Part shown: positions 1 to 5,514 of the stretch, in pieces
How the letters are laid out: each line of letters begins with the position of its first letter
How positions within the stretch are numbered: the stretch's first letter is position 1
Program-made: the position numbers and the translations under genes
Origin: Clostridia bacterium
GTDB taxonomy: Bacteria; Bacillota_A; Clostridia; TANB77; CAG-508
NCBI GenBank assembly: GCA_017621295.1
Contig: JAGATI010000057.1
Location: 1-8,566 of the forward strand
Direction: 5' to 3'
Length of the DNA stretch: 8,566 bases
Notes under the pieces: model-generated
Told to the model about the DNA's origin: nothing
The model's database searches: none
The model's input: the letters and a program-made list of their open reading frames with translations, nothing else

Positions 1-187
1 ATTCTTCTGCTTCTTCTTCTGTACAATAATCCCATGTCATGTTACATTTTAACATTCCTACAGCAACAGGGTTATCTATTAATGTCCCTGTTGCCTTAGA
101 TGTATAACTATTGTTGTCTAAATCCTCTATATCATCATCGTATGTTGAAGGTGTTTTCATAGTTTTTCCATTCACTTTCCAAAGCAT
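1..187 (-). CDS. DUF6711-like phage tail protein, partial (3' end outside window)
   Basis: The first 62 codons are seen and the frame is still open at the window edge. The protein begins MLWKVNGKTMKTPST and continues with a D-rich stretch (YDDDIEDLDN) and TGTLIDNPVAVGMLKCNMTW. This layout (short hydrophobic strand with NG, the TPS turn, an I/L-D segment, then a strand ending in a W) matches my memory of the DUF6711 family of small Firmicute phage proteins found just after the tape measure gene. The ATG lies one base after the tape measure stop (TAATATG), with an AGGTGAT ribosome site inside the end of that gene, so the two are translationally linked. The family's function is unknown to me; a role at the tail tip or in tail completion is inferred from position only. 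Confidence 0.65.
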   Translation of the reverse strand, partial: MLWKVNGKTMKTPSTYDDDIEDLDNNSYTSKATGTLIDNPVAVGMLKCNMTWDYCTEEEAEE

Positions 188-188
188 A

Positions 189-2900
189 TTAATCACCTAC
201 CTTTATTACTGCTTTTCCAGTTCTTCTTGTTTTTTCGTTTATTCCATCTACTATTTCATCTATAAACATTTTTGTTCCTACTATTAGTTGAACTCTTATA
301 GGTTGTCCTTTATTGCCCATTGAAAAATTACTATCTGATATAGCTTCTACCATTGTTTCATACATTAATTTCTTTGGACTTACAATTTCTGGGTTGCTTC
401 TAGCTCCAGAATACTCTCCACCTATAAAAGCTGTTTCATCATATAATACGCCACCTTTAGCAAGTCTTGGTAATGATAATGTTGATATAGTTCCTATGCT
501 AACTCCCGGCAATTTATTGATTAATCTTATTGCTCCATTAATTAAACCAATTGCTCTATTTATTGTGTTTTGTATCATTGAGATTACGCCATTTATTCCA
601 GACTTAACAGCGTTTGAAATAGCATTTCCTATATTTGTTCCTAAAGTAGAAAAAGTTCTTTTAACATTATCCCATACGCCACTAAAGAAACTACCTATAT
701 TTCTAAAAATACCTTTTATTCCATCATATGCTTCTTGAAATTTGTTTCTTATACCTTCTTTTATTTCTGTAACTTTGTTTACTGCTTTATCCTTCATTTC
801 AATAAATTTATTTACTACATTTGTTTTAATTTCCTCTACTTTTTCTTTTGCTTTATCTTTCATTTCGTTAAATTTATTTACGAAATTATCTCTTATTTCT
901 GTTATTTTTTCTCCAACTTTTCTTCCAAGTTCTTCCGCTGCCTTAGTTACTTTTTCAGCTATTTTTCCTGGTATTCCAACAATAAATTCATATGCAAGCC
1001 TTATAAAATCTTTTATAAATTCCAATTCATTTCCTACAGTTGTCTTTATACCTTCCCAAGCTCTTGACCAATCACCTGTGAATACGCCTATCCAAAAGTC
1101 TAGTAATCCACCTATTATACCTAACCAGTCGCCTATTAATTTTACAATTAATTCTATTGCAGGTGCTACTGCTTCCATCATACTAGTTACAAAAGGTTCT
1201 AATGTATCACATAAAACAACTATAAATTCAATTGCCTTACTAACAGCATCTAATAAACTCGTAAACGTGTCTCTTCCTGCACCTTCCCATATATTTTTAA
1301 TTATTTCTGTTGCTTTCTCTATCACACTTGATATTATTTCAAATCCTTGAACAATTGCATTTACAAAGTTTTGTGCTTGCTCTGTTTTCCACCATTCCTT
1401 ATATGCATCATATACACTTAATACTATATCTAAAACATTACTAAAAGCATCAGCTAAATTTTGAATTATCTGTGTTCCATTGTTGTCTTTTTCCCAAGCA
1501 TTTTTCCATTTTTCAGCCATTATTCCAATTGTATCTGAAATTGTTGTTATTATCTGTAGTATAGTGCTACAAATCCTTTCTCCTGTTCCGTTTAACCATA
1601 CTTCTGCAAAACTTTTTCCAACAGCTCCAAATAACTCTTTAATTTTACCAGCACTATTTCTTATTGAATCCATAAGAGCTTGACCATGATTAGCCCATGC
1701 ATTTCTCATTGGCTCAAATAACTTAGATAATACTCCTTTAACTTTTTCAGCCCAAGGTATTAGCTTTCCATCAATATTTGATAAATCAATATTAGGTGCA
1801 ACGTCTCCTACTCCATTTCCACTATCAGAATTATTATTATCTTGTATGTTATCTATTTCACTATGTATTCCTGATAGTTGTTTAGTTTCTTCTTTTGCTT
1901 TTTTTGCACTTCCTGCCATATTTGAATATGCTTTTGCACTTGCATTAGCAAATATATTTACCCCTGTAAGAGCGTAAATTAAAGATTGAACTCCTTTTAA
2001 AGCTTGATATATAAGATTAACTATCCACTGTATAACTGGTGCTAACGTTGAACCTAGTGCATATTTCATATAATCTATATTTGCACTTAATTGTTTAGCT
2101 TGTGTGTTCTGACTAGATAACCATGTATTTGCTACATTGGTTAATGTTGAATATATCGTTTGCAGACCAAATAAAGCACCTGAAATTTTTAATATTTGTC
2201 CTAGTCCAACTTTTAATGAGCCACCCATTTTTGATGCCATACTTTTTGCGGAACTTAATCCATTACTTATTTTCTTACTAGAACTACCAGAACTATCCAT
2301 TTGTTTTTTTACTTGCTGTATTGCATTTTTTAATCTATTTGCAAAAGTATTTGACTTTTGCAGTTCCTTACTTGTGCCGACTTTTATTTTATTGTTATTT
2401 GTTTTATTAATATTACTATTAAGTTTTTCTACTTCTGCTTTGGCTTTTTTTATGTCAGCAGTATTTACATCTATCTTAGACTTTTTTACTGTTCCAGTTT
2501 TAGTAGTATAATTGTTTATAAAACCTTGTATATCATTTGAATTATAGTTTTTAAAATTTGAAATACTTTCTTTAACTCTGTTTGTACTTTTGTTTATTTC
2601 ATCTGCTTGTTGCTTAAATCTTTGAGCATCAAAAACATCGCCTAGTACTCCTCTTTGCCCTTTTAACTGTTTAAACTTGTTAGATATTCCTGTTATTTGT
2701 CGTCCTATGCCATTAATCTTCATTGATGAAGTATCACCTATATCTGCTAATCCTAAACTTTCTAATTGTTTTTTTGCTTTTTTAGTAGCTGTTGCTACTT
2801 GTGATGCCATTTTTTTAGTATCAACTTTCTCAAATATATCTGAACTTAAACCTTTCATTTCCTTTACTGCTTTTTTTACTTCATTAACAGCTTTTCGCAA
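189..2900 (-). CDS. Phage tail tape measure protein
   Basis: Long protein (903 aa from the TTG at 2900) that sets tail length and occupies the tail tube lumen. It has a Lys-rich coiled-coil N-terminal third (to about residue 220), hydrophobic segments near 225-262 and 282-318, a very hydrophobic stretch near 555-612, two to three copies of a roughly 22-residue repeat with core NKFxEMKDKA near 665-725, and a C-terminal region with the LPRLAKGGVLYDETAFIGGE signature typical of tape measure proteins. The TTG has no ribosome site. The frame is open 20 codons further up to an ATT at 2960, which lies 8 bases after AAAGGGGG and gives the more natural start ITVEEIEILVTAKV; the true product is probably about 923 aa. 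It is separated from the chaperone genes by the accessory cassette. Confidence 0.93.
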   Translation of the reverse strand: MRKAVNEVKKAVKEMKGLSSDIFEKVDTKKMASQVATATKKAKKQLESLGLADIGDTSSMKINGIGRQITGISNKFKQLKGQRGVLGDVFDAQRFKQQADEINKSTNRVKESISNFKNYNSNDIQGFINNYTTKTGTVKKSKIDVNTADIKKAKAEVEKLNSNINKTNNNKIKVGTSKELQKSNTFANRLKNAIQQVKKQMDSSGSSSKKISNGLSSAKSMASKMGGSLKVGLGQILKISGALFGLQTIYSTLTNVANTWLSSQNTQAKQLSANIDYMKYALGSTLAPVIQWIVNLIYQALKGVQSLIYALTGVNIFANASAKAYSNMAGSAKKAKEETKQLSGIHSEIDNIQDNNNSDSGNGVGDVAPNIDLSNIDGKLIPWAEKVKGVLSKLFEPMRNAWANHGQALMDSIRNSAGKIKELFGAVGKSFAEVWLNGTGERICSTILQIITTISDTIGIMAEKWKNAWEKDNNGTQIIQNLADAFSNVLDIVLSVYDAYKEWWKTEQAQNFVNAIVQGFEIISSVIEKATEIIKNIWEGAGRDTFTSLLDAVSKAIEFIVVLCDTLEPFVTSMMEAVAPAIELIVKLIGDWLGIIGGLLDFWIGVFTGDWSRAWEGIKTTVGNELEFIKDFIRLAYEFIVGIPGKIAEKVTKAAEELGRKVGEKITEIRDNFVNKFNEMKDKAKEKVEEIKTNVVNKFIEMKDKAVNKVTEIKEGIRNKFQEAYDGIKGIFRNIGSFFSGVWDNVKRTFSTLGTNIGNAISNAVKSGINGVISMIQNTINRAIGLINGAIRLINKLPGVSIGTISTLSLPRLAKGGVLYDETAFIGGEYSGARSNPEIVSPKKLMYETMVEAISDSNFSMGNKGQPIRVQLIVGTKMFIDEIVDGINEKTRRTGKAVIKVGD

Positions 2901-2986
2901 CTCTGGTCTTAAACTATTAACTTTAGCAGTAACTAAAATTTCTATTTCCTCTACTGTAATAAGTCATTCCCCCTTTCCATTAAAAT

Positions 2987-3008
2987 AAGACATTCATAAG
3001 AATGCCTT
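2987..3008 (-). terminator. Hairpin terminator between accessory cassette and tape measure gene
   Basis: On the minus strand AAGGCATTC, loop TTAT, then GAATGTCTT form a 9-bp stem with one G-U pair, followed by ATTTTAAT. On the plus strand the same position is an A-C mismatch, so the minus-strand RNA is the better fold. The U tract is short, so termination may be partial. It lies about 10 bases upstream of the tape measure ribosome site. Confidence 0.5.
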
Positions 3009-3010
3009 TA

Positions 3011-3039
3011 TTGTAAAAATTTGTATTTAATTGTATAAT
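3011..3039 (+). promoter_or_regulatory. Sigma-A-type promoter of the plus-strand small membrane gene
   Basis: TTGTAA at 3011-3016, 17-base spacer, perfect TATAAT at 3034-3039. Predicted transcription start near A3046. It is the same TTGTAA-N17-TATAAT design as the promoter at 7394..7366. Confidence 0.7.
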
Positions 3040-3041
3040 CT

Positions 3042-3056
3042 CCTCAGAAAGTGAGG
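3042..3056 (+). promoter_or_regulatory. Shine-Dalgarno-sequestering hairpin
   Basis: CCTCA (3042-3046), loop GAAAG, TGAGG (3052-3056). The right arm is the Shine-Dalgarno of the gene starting at 3065. The left arm lies mostly upstream of the predicted transcription start, so it would be present only in transcripts entering from upstream. Confidence 0.45.
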
Positions 3057-3064
3057 TGATTATA

Positions 3065-3289
3065 TTGGATAGTACTGAATACCATACAAAACTTTCCAAA
3101 GCAAAAAGTCAGACTGAACGAGAAAAGATTAATGACGAATTTATGAAACAACGTCGTTCTGTTCGTAAAAAACAAACATTAAGAAAATTCTGCACGGATA
3201 ATTTATTTGATATCATTAACGCTATCATTACCCTTTTAGCTTTAATAGTTGCAATATTAAGTTTATTATTGCAATTGCAAGGAAACTAG
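3065..3289 (+). CDS. Small C-terminally membrane-anchored protein, unknown function
   Basis: The only convincing plus-strand protein gene. From the TTG at 3065 it gives 74 aa: a charged, helical N-terminal half (MDSTEYHTKLSKAKSQTERE, then several R/K-rich turns) and one strong C-terminal membrane helix (about INAIITLLALIVAILSLLL) ending only four residues before the stop, the plan of a tail-anchored protein with its bulk in the cytoplasm. I prefer TTG 3065 to GTG 3056 because the strong ribosome site GAGGTGAT overlaps that GTG and is spaced correctly for the TTG. It has its own promoter and runs towards the minus-strand cassette, so it is an independent moron. Its last 62 bases overlap the 3' end of the 46-aa minus-strand gene. 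I do not recognise the family. Confidence 0.7.
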   Translation: MDSTEYHTKLSKAKSQTEREKINDEFMKQRRSVRKKQTLRKFCTDNLFDIINAIITLLALIVAILSLLLQLQGN

Positions 3290-3368
3290 TTGCTAATATC
3301 AAGTTGAATATCTGAAATTTAGTTGGTTTTGGAATTGGATATTTATATTTCTTATTTTTTGATTTCAT
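3228..3368 (-). CDS. Small single-pass membrane protein (46 aa), unknown function
   Basis: An ATG at 3368 follows AGGAGGG closely and opens a 46-codon frame ending in TAA at 3230..3228. The product has a basic, proline-containing N-terminus (MKSKNKKYKYPIPKPTKF) and one membrane helix (about IFNLILATSFLAIAIINLIL) with a basic tail, suggesting an N-in single-pass peptide. It starts just beyond the terminator that ends the 3836..3417 gene and I see no good promoter of its own, so it would depend on read-through. Its 3' end lies antisense to the membrane helix of the plus-strand gene. Size and topology recall type I toxins or small phage membrane proteins, but no specific family is recognised. 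Confidence 0.6.
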   Translation of the reverse strand: MKSKNKKYKYPIPKPTKFQIFNLILATSFLAIAIINLILQLLKLKG

Positions 3369-3387
3369 TTTTCCCTCCTATAATAAA

Positions 3388-3418
3388 AACGCCAGAGTTA
3401 TCTGACGTTTGATTTTTT
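3388..3418. terminator. Strong, probably bidirectional rho-independent terminator
   Basis: A 9-bp stem (3388-3396 with 3401-3409, loop GTTA). On the minus strand the stem is fully paired with one G-U and is followed by TTTTTATTAT, so it ends the 3836..3417 gene. On the plus strand it has one A-C mismatch but is followed by six Ts (3413-3418), so it may also stop transcripts from the 3065..3289 gene. Confidence 0.8.
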
Positions 3419-3836
3419 AATTTACTTTTAATTGTGATTTTAAAGCATTTTCATATTCTTGTATTTGAATTTGTCCTTCTAAAACTTGATGTGCAAGATT
3501 TACTTTTAAGATAATTTCTTCTTTATTTTTCTTTAGCTTTATTTGTTTATCTCTTACTGATTCTATTTCACTTTTTGTTAATAATGTTGGTTTAGATATA
3601 TCTATGTATTTTGTTCTATTTTGACTATCTTTTATTGCAAAACAATCTCTAATTCCATTTTCATCTTTAAAGCTTGAAATAACTCTATCAGCTTTTGATT
3701 TATAATATTGTTCTACTAATCTTTCATTATCTGGTTTTTCATCATATATTTTTACTAATTGAACTACATATTCCTTACTTAAATTTCCATTTTTTCTCAT
3801 TTCTTCATGGATTCTATCTCTTACTTTTCTATCCAT
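3417..3836 (-). CDS. Hypothetical protein, charged helical (139 aa)
   Basis: A soluble, mainly helical protein rich in K, E and D, with no membrane segment and no motif I can name. The N-terminal part (MDRKVRDRIHEEMRKNGNLS) looks like a small helical domain. The middle contains RDCFAIKDSQNRTKYIDISKP, which may form beta strands, and the C-terminal 50 residues are probably coiled coil. The ATG is one base after the stop of the preceding broken gene and uses AAGGAGG at 3853-3847 as ribosome site, so the two are cotranscribed. A strong terminator follows the stop directly, which makes this the last gene of the repressor-led operon. Function unknown. Confidence 0.75.
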   Translation of the reverse strand: MDRKVRDRIHEEMRKNGNLSKEYVVQLVKIYDEKPDNERLVEQYYKSKADRVISSFKDENGIRDCFAIKDSQNRTKYIDISKPTLLTKSEIESVRDKQIKLKKNKEEIILKVNLAHQVLEGQIQIQEYENALKSQLKVN

Positions 3837-3837
3837 A

Positions 3838-4281
3838 TTATTTTATCCTCCTTATTTGGTTATAGTTTCTATATATTTCTTTTATTTCAGTTAATTTATC
3901 TATAGCATCATCTATATCTTGTTCTAATCTATCTTTATCTGATTTCATCATTGAATCTACCCAAAGATATACTTCTGTATCTTTTACTTCTAATGTTAAT
4001 ATTTTAAAAAGTGCATTGTGATAATTAAGTTCTATTGCTTTTTTATTCTCAATCTTTTTAAATTCTTCCTCTAGGAATTGTTCTTCTTTGCTTTTTTGTT
4101 TTACTAATTGTAATACTCTTGTTCTTGTAGGTATGTCTTCATTTTCTCTTGCTTCTGCTTTTACTTGTTCTACTATTTCCTTATTAGAAGATAATGTTTC
4201 AAATCGTTTAACTTGATTTTCATTAAATCCTAGTCTTTGTGCTGTTTCATATTTAGTTTCTGACTTTGGTTCACCGCTGAA
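3838..4281 (-). pseudogene. C-terminal remainder of the frameshifted early-phage gene
   Basis: Directly after the stop of the 4558..4271 frame, the +1 frame is open to TAA at 3840..3838. From GGT at 4275 it reads GEPKSETKYETAQRLGFNEN and QVKRFETLS, then a segment with QVKAEARENEDIPTRTRVLQL, then a charged helical tail ending NYNQIRRIK. This is the natural continuation of the first part: the SETKYETAQRLGFNENQVKR stretch looks like a helix-turn-helix, and ETLSSNKEIVEQVKAEAREN is a pattern I associate with the same phage family. No start codon lies near its beginning, so it would be lost unless the ribosome shifts frame. One extra base near CAGCGG (about 4279-4274) would explain the break. Confidence 0.75.
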
Positions 4282-4558
4282 CTAAAGTTGTTTTTATGTC
4301 AGTTCTCTTTCCTTGTGCCTTAGGTATTTGTTTTAATAAATCCCCAATTTTTACTTCTGCATCAAGCAAAGCTTCTGCCAACATTTGAGCTTCTTCTTTC
4401 TTCTGTTCTCTTACTTCTTGTGCAAGTTGTACTTTATCTATCGCTCTTATTTCAGCTCTTACAGATGTTAACTTTTCTCTACCTACTAAAACAAATTTTG
4501 CTAAATCTTCTATCTTATCTGGTAAATTTTGATTTTGAATTACAATTCCTTCTTGCAT
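4271..4558 (-). CDS. Early-phage-type coiled-coil/HTH protein, N-terminal part (frameshifted)
   Basis: Starting at ATG 4558 (AAAGGAAG site, proper spacing; the in-frame ATG at 4579 lies inside the upstream gene), it reads MQEGIVIQNQNLPDKIEDLA and on through KFVLVGREKLTSVRAEIRAI, a long charged helix, and IPKAQGKRTDIKTTLVQR before a TGA. The KIEDLAKFVL...GREKL..VRAEIRAID and KAQGKRTD blocks are familiar to me from clostridial phage and mobile-element proteins of about 230-250 aa, sometimes annotated as ParB-like or replication-associated. Here the frame ends at 95 aa, and the expected rest continues in the +1 frame to 3838, giving about 240 aa when joined. Such genes normally sit in early regions, so finding one between tail genes is odd. 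Its role is not known to me. Confidence 0.7.
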   Translation of the reverse strand: MQEGIVIQNQNLPDKIEDLAKFVLVGREKLTSVRAEIRAIDKVQLAQEVREQKKEEAQMLAEALLDAEVKIGDLLKQIPKAQGKRTDIKTTLVQR

Positions 4559-4560
4559 AC

Positions 4561-4752
4561 CTATTCTTCCTTTCTCCACTCTTTTTCTAAATACTTAATA
4601 GTTTCTTTATTTTTACAGTCATTATAAATTGATTTTATTATTTCAGCTTTCTTGTTTATATCTTTAATATTGATACATGCTCCATATGTTTTAGTTTCTA
4701 AATTTGTATAAAATCCTGTTGATTGATATTGTGACACAAAATCTTTTCTCAT
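4561..4752 (-). CDS. Hypothetical small protein (63 aa)
   Basis: The ATG overlaps the stop of the preceding gene as ATGA (4752-4749), with AAGGAGG ten bases upstream, so translation is coupled. The protein is soluble: an N-terminal part with aromatic residues and one Cys (MRKDFVSQYQSTGFYTNLET, then KTYGACINIKD) and a C-terminal helix rich in K and E (SIYNDCKNKETIKYLEKEWR). I recognise no family. Tight packing between the 74-aa gene and the early-type gene suggests they form one functional set. Confidence 0.7.
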   Translation of the reverse strand: MRKDFVSQYQSTGFYTNLETKTYGACINIKDINKKAEIIKSIYNDCKNKETIKYLEKEWRKEE

Positions 4753-4973
4753 TCTATTTCTGCCTCCTTGTTATCAAGTACCCCTTTAAATGTTCTAAAC
4801 TCATAATTATTTAGATTTATATTTTCTACCTCTTTTTGTGTTAACCATTCAGAAACCATAAATAAATATATGTCATTTACTTTTACTATTAATTGAATCT
4901 TGTTTTTATTTTCTGGTTTATAATATTTTGCCATATACCAATTTTCTTTTATTTGAATATAATCACTTTTCAT
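4749..4973 (-). CDS. Hypothetical small protein (74 aa)
   Basis: ATG at 4973 with GGAGG (4985-4981) seven bases upstream, inside the end of the 50-aa membrane gene. The sequence looks like a small beta-rich domain: MKSDYIQIKENWYMAKYYKP, then a strand pair around KIQLIVKVNDIYLFMVSEWL, then NYEFRTFKGVLDNKEAEIE. The alternation of hydrophobic strands suggests a compact fold, but I recognise no family. It ends with TGA, which shows that TGA is a stop in this genome. Part of the operon running from 5413 to 3417. Confidence 0.72.
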   Translation of the reverse strand: MKSDYIQIKENWYMAKYYKPENKNKIQLIVKVNDIYLFMVSEWLTQKEVENINLNNYEFRTFKGVLDNKEAEIE

Positions 4974-4975
4974 GC

Positions 4976-5128
4976 CTATACCTCCAACACTTTCATAAGT
5001 TTTTTATAAATATTAAATTTAAAAACTCTGTAACTTATTAGCTGTATAAACATAAATCCAATAAAACCTAAAGATGCATATATTCCTAATAATAAAATTG
5101 TAAATATTCCTGTTATTAAAATTTGCAT
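4976..5128 (-). CDS. Small membrane protein (50 aa)
   Basis: Too short for most gene finders but well supported: AAGGAGG at 5147-5141, ATG at 5128, 50 codons, TAG at 4978..4976, with the next gene starting two bases later. The N-terminal 32 residues are almost entirely hydrophobic (MQILITGIFTILLLGIYASL, then GFIGFMFIQLI), one long or two short membrane helices, followed by a basic tail (SYRVFKFNIYKKLMKVLEV). It is the first gene after the repressor and the plus-strand small RNA, the place taken by repB in pMV158-type plasmids. Its hydrophobic, basic-tailed design also resembles type I toxins. Function unknown; a toxin or a membrane exclusion peptide are possibilities only. Confidence 0.65.
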   Translation of the reverse strand: MQILITGIFTILLLGIYASLGFIGFMFIQLISYRVFKFNIYKKLMKVLEV

Positions 5129-5167
5129 AATAAAAAGAAACCTCCTTTAAAATTTTTGTATTTTAAG

Positions 5168-5196
5168 TTGAGATTTCTCTAATTCTATGATATAAT
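5168..5196 (+). promoter_or_regulatory. Consensus promoter for the antisense small RNA
   Basis: TTGAGA at 5168-5173, exactly 17 bases, then perfect TATAAT at 5191-5196 on the plus strand. No long protein frame follows; the transcript runs into a hairpin with a U tract about 75 bases later. Predicted start near 5203. Confidence 0.75.
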
Positions 5197-5202
5197 ATTT
5201 CA

Positions 5203-5287
5203 TAGATAGAGTTAATCTCTAGACGATAGGTATAGTTGTATGTCACCGACCAAAGTTTCTTACAACTGTGCCTATATTTTATTTTTC
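5203..5287 (+). ncRNA. Counter-transcribed (antisense) small RNA, ctRNA-like
   Basis: About 85 nt between a consensus promoter and an intrinsic terminator. The 5' part can form a short stem (TAGAG 5207-5211 with CTCTA 5217-5221). The main hairpin pairs 5226-5240 with 5261-5275: 15 bp including two G-U pairs, and a 20-nt loop containing GTCACCGACC. The same pairs are A-C mismatches on the minus strand, which argues that the plus-strand RNA is the selected form. The RNA is complementary to the segment between the repressor gene and the 50-aa membrane gene, so it could block translation or cause early termination of the operon mRNA, as RNAII does between copG and repB in pMV158. Target and mechanism are inferred. 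Confidence 0.6.
5226..5286 (+). terminator. Intrinsic terminator of the antisense RNA
   Basis: A 15-bp stem (5226-5240 / 5261-5275) followed by ATTTTATTTTT. On the minus strand no T tract follows the stem, so it works on the plus strand only. The U tract overlaps the stop codon of the repressor gene coming from the other side. Confidence 0.65.
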
Positions 5288-5413
5288 TAAGTCTCTTTTG
5301 ATAAGTTCTATAACATATTCATTAAAAGACTTGTTTTCCTCTAATAATTTATACTTAACTTGTTTTAGTAACTCATCATCAATCCTTACTGTTGTCTGTT
5401 TAATTTTTCTCAC
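5279..5413 (-). CDS. Ribbon-helix-helix repressor (CopG/Arc type, 44 aa)
   Basis: The short frame reads MRKIKQTTVRIDDELLKQVK, then YKLLEENKSFNEYVIELIKRDLEK. It fits the ribbon-helix-helix fold: N-terminal strand (KQTTVRID) that enters the major groove as a dimer, helix A (DELLKQVKYKLLEEN), the turn NKS, and helix B (FNEYVIELIKRDLEK). At 44 aa it is about the size of pMV158 CopG (45 aa). The GTG at 5413 is the only standard start but sits inside the ribosome site GAGAGGTGAG; an ATT at 5404, 8 bases downstream of GAGG, would give the classic start of KQTTVRIDDEL. Three TGACGTCA-like boxes around its promoter suggest autorepression. It leads an operon and is followed at once by the antisense RNA locus. 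Confidence 0.8.
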   Translation of the reverse strand: MRKIKQTTVRIDDELLKQVKYKLLEENKSFNEYVIELIKRDLEK

Positions 5414-5424
5414 CTCTCTTTCAT

Positions 5425-5460
5425 TGACGTCATAATATCATATGTGACGTCGTGATGTCA
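5425..5460 (-). promoter_or_regulatory. Three-box operator of the RHH repressor
   Basis: Near-identical palindromic octamers on the plus strand: TGACGTCA (5425-5432), TGACGTCG (5445-5452), TGATGTCA (5453-5460). Two are tandem and cover the -35 region; the third starts at the last base of the -10 box and covers the transcription start, 20 bp (two helical turns) from the next box. This arrangement suits cooperative binding of RHH dimers that shut the promoter. Confidence 0.65.
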
Positions 5461-5461
5461 A
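5432..5461 (-). promoter_or_regulatory. Promoter of the repressor-led operon
   Basis: Minus-strand TTGACA (5461-5456), 18-base spacer, TATTAT (5437-5432) with an extended -10 TGA just before it. Predicted start near 5425, leaving a leader of about 12-20 bases. Confidence 0.75.
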
Positions 5462-5514
5462 GAGGTGTTTTAATATTTTTTAAATTATTTTTTTGCATAA
5501 TAAAAACACCTACA

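Larger units (their letters stand above)
5411..5511 (-). promoter_or_regulatory. Mutually exclusive pairing arms before the repressor gene
   Basis: In minus-strand RNA entering from the nuclease gene, the middle arm AAAACACCTCT (5472-5462) can pair either with AGGTGTTTT (5511-5503, 9 bp) or with AGAGGTG (5417-5411, 7 bp), which is the repressor's ribosome site. Only read-through RNA contains the first two arms; RNA from the local promoter does not. Confidence 0.4.

Noticed and set aside
665..920. Tandem DNA repeat in the tape measure gene
   Set aside because: The roughly 22-residue protein repeat (NKFxEMKDKA) is ordinary for tape measure proteins and diverged at the DNA level; no CRISPR-like or mobile repeat.
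313..2988. Several plus-strand open frames opposite the tape measure gene
   Set aside because: They lack ribosome sites, have compositions typical of antisense reading of a K/E-rich gene, and the minus strand is clearly the coding one.
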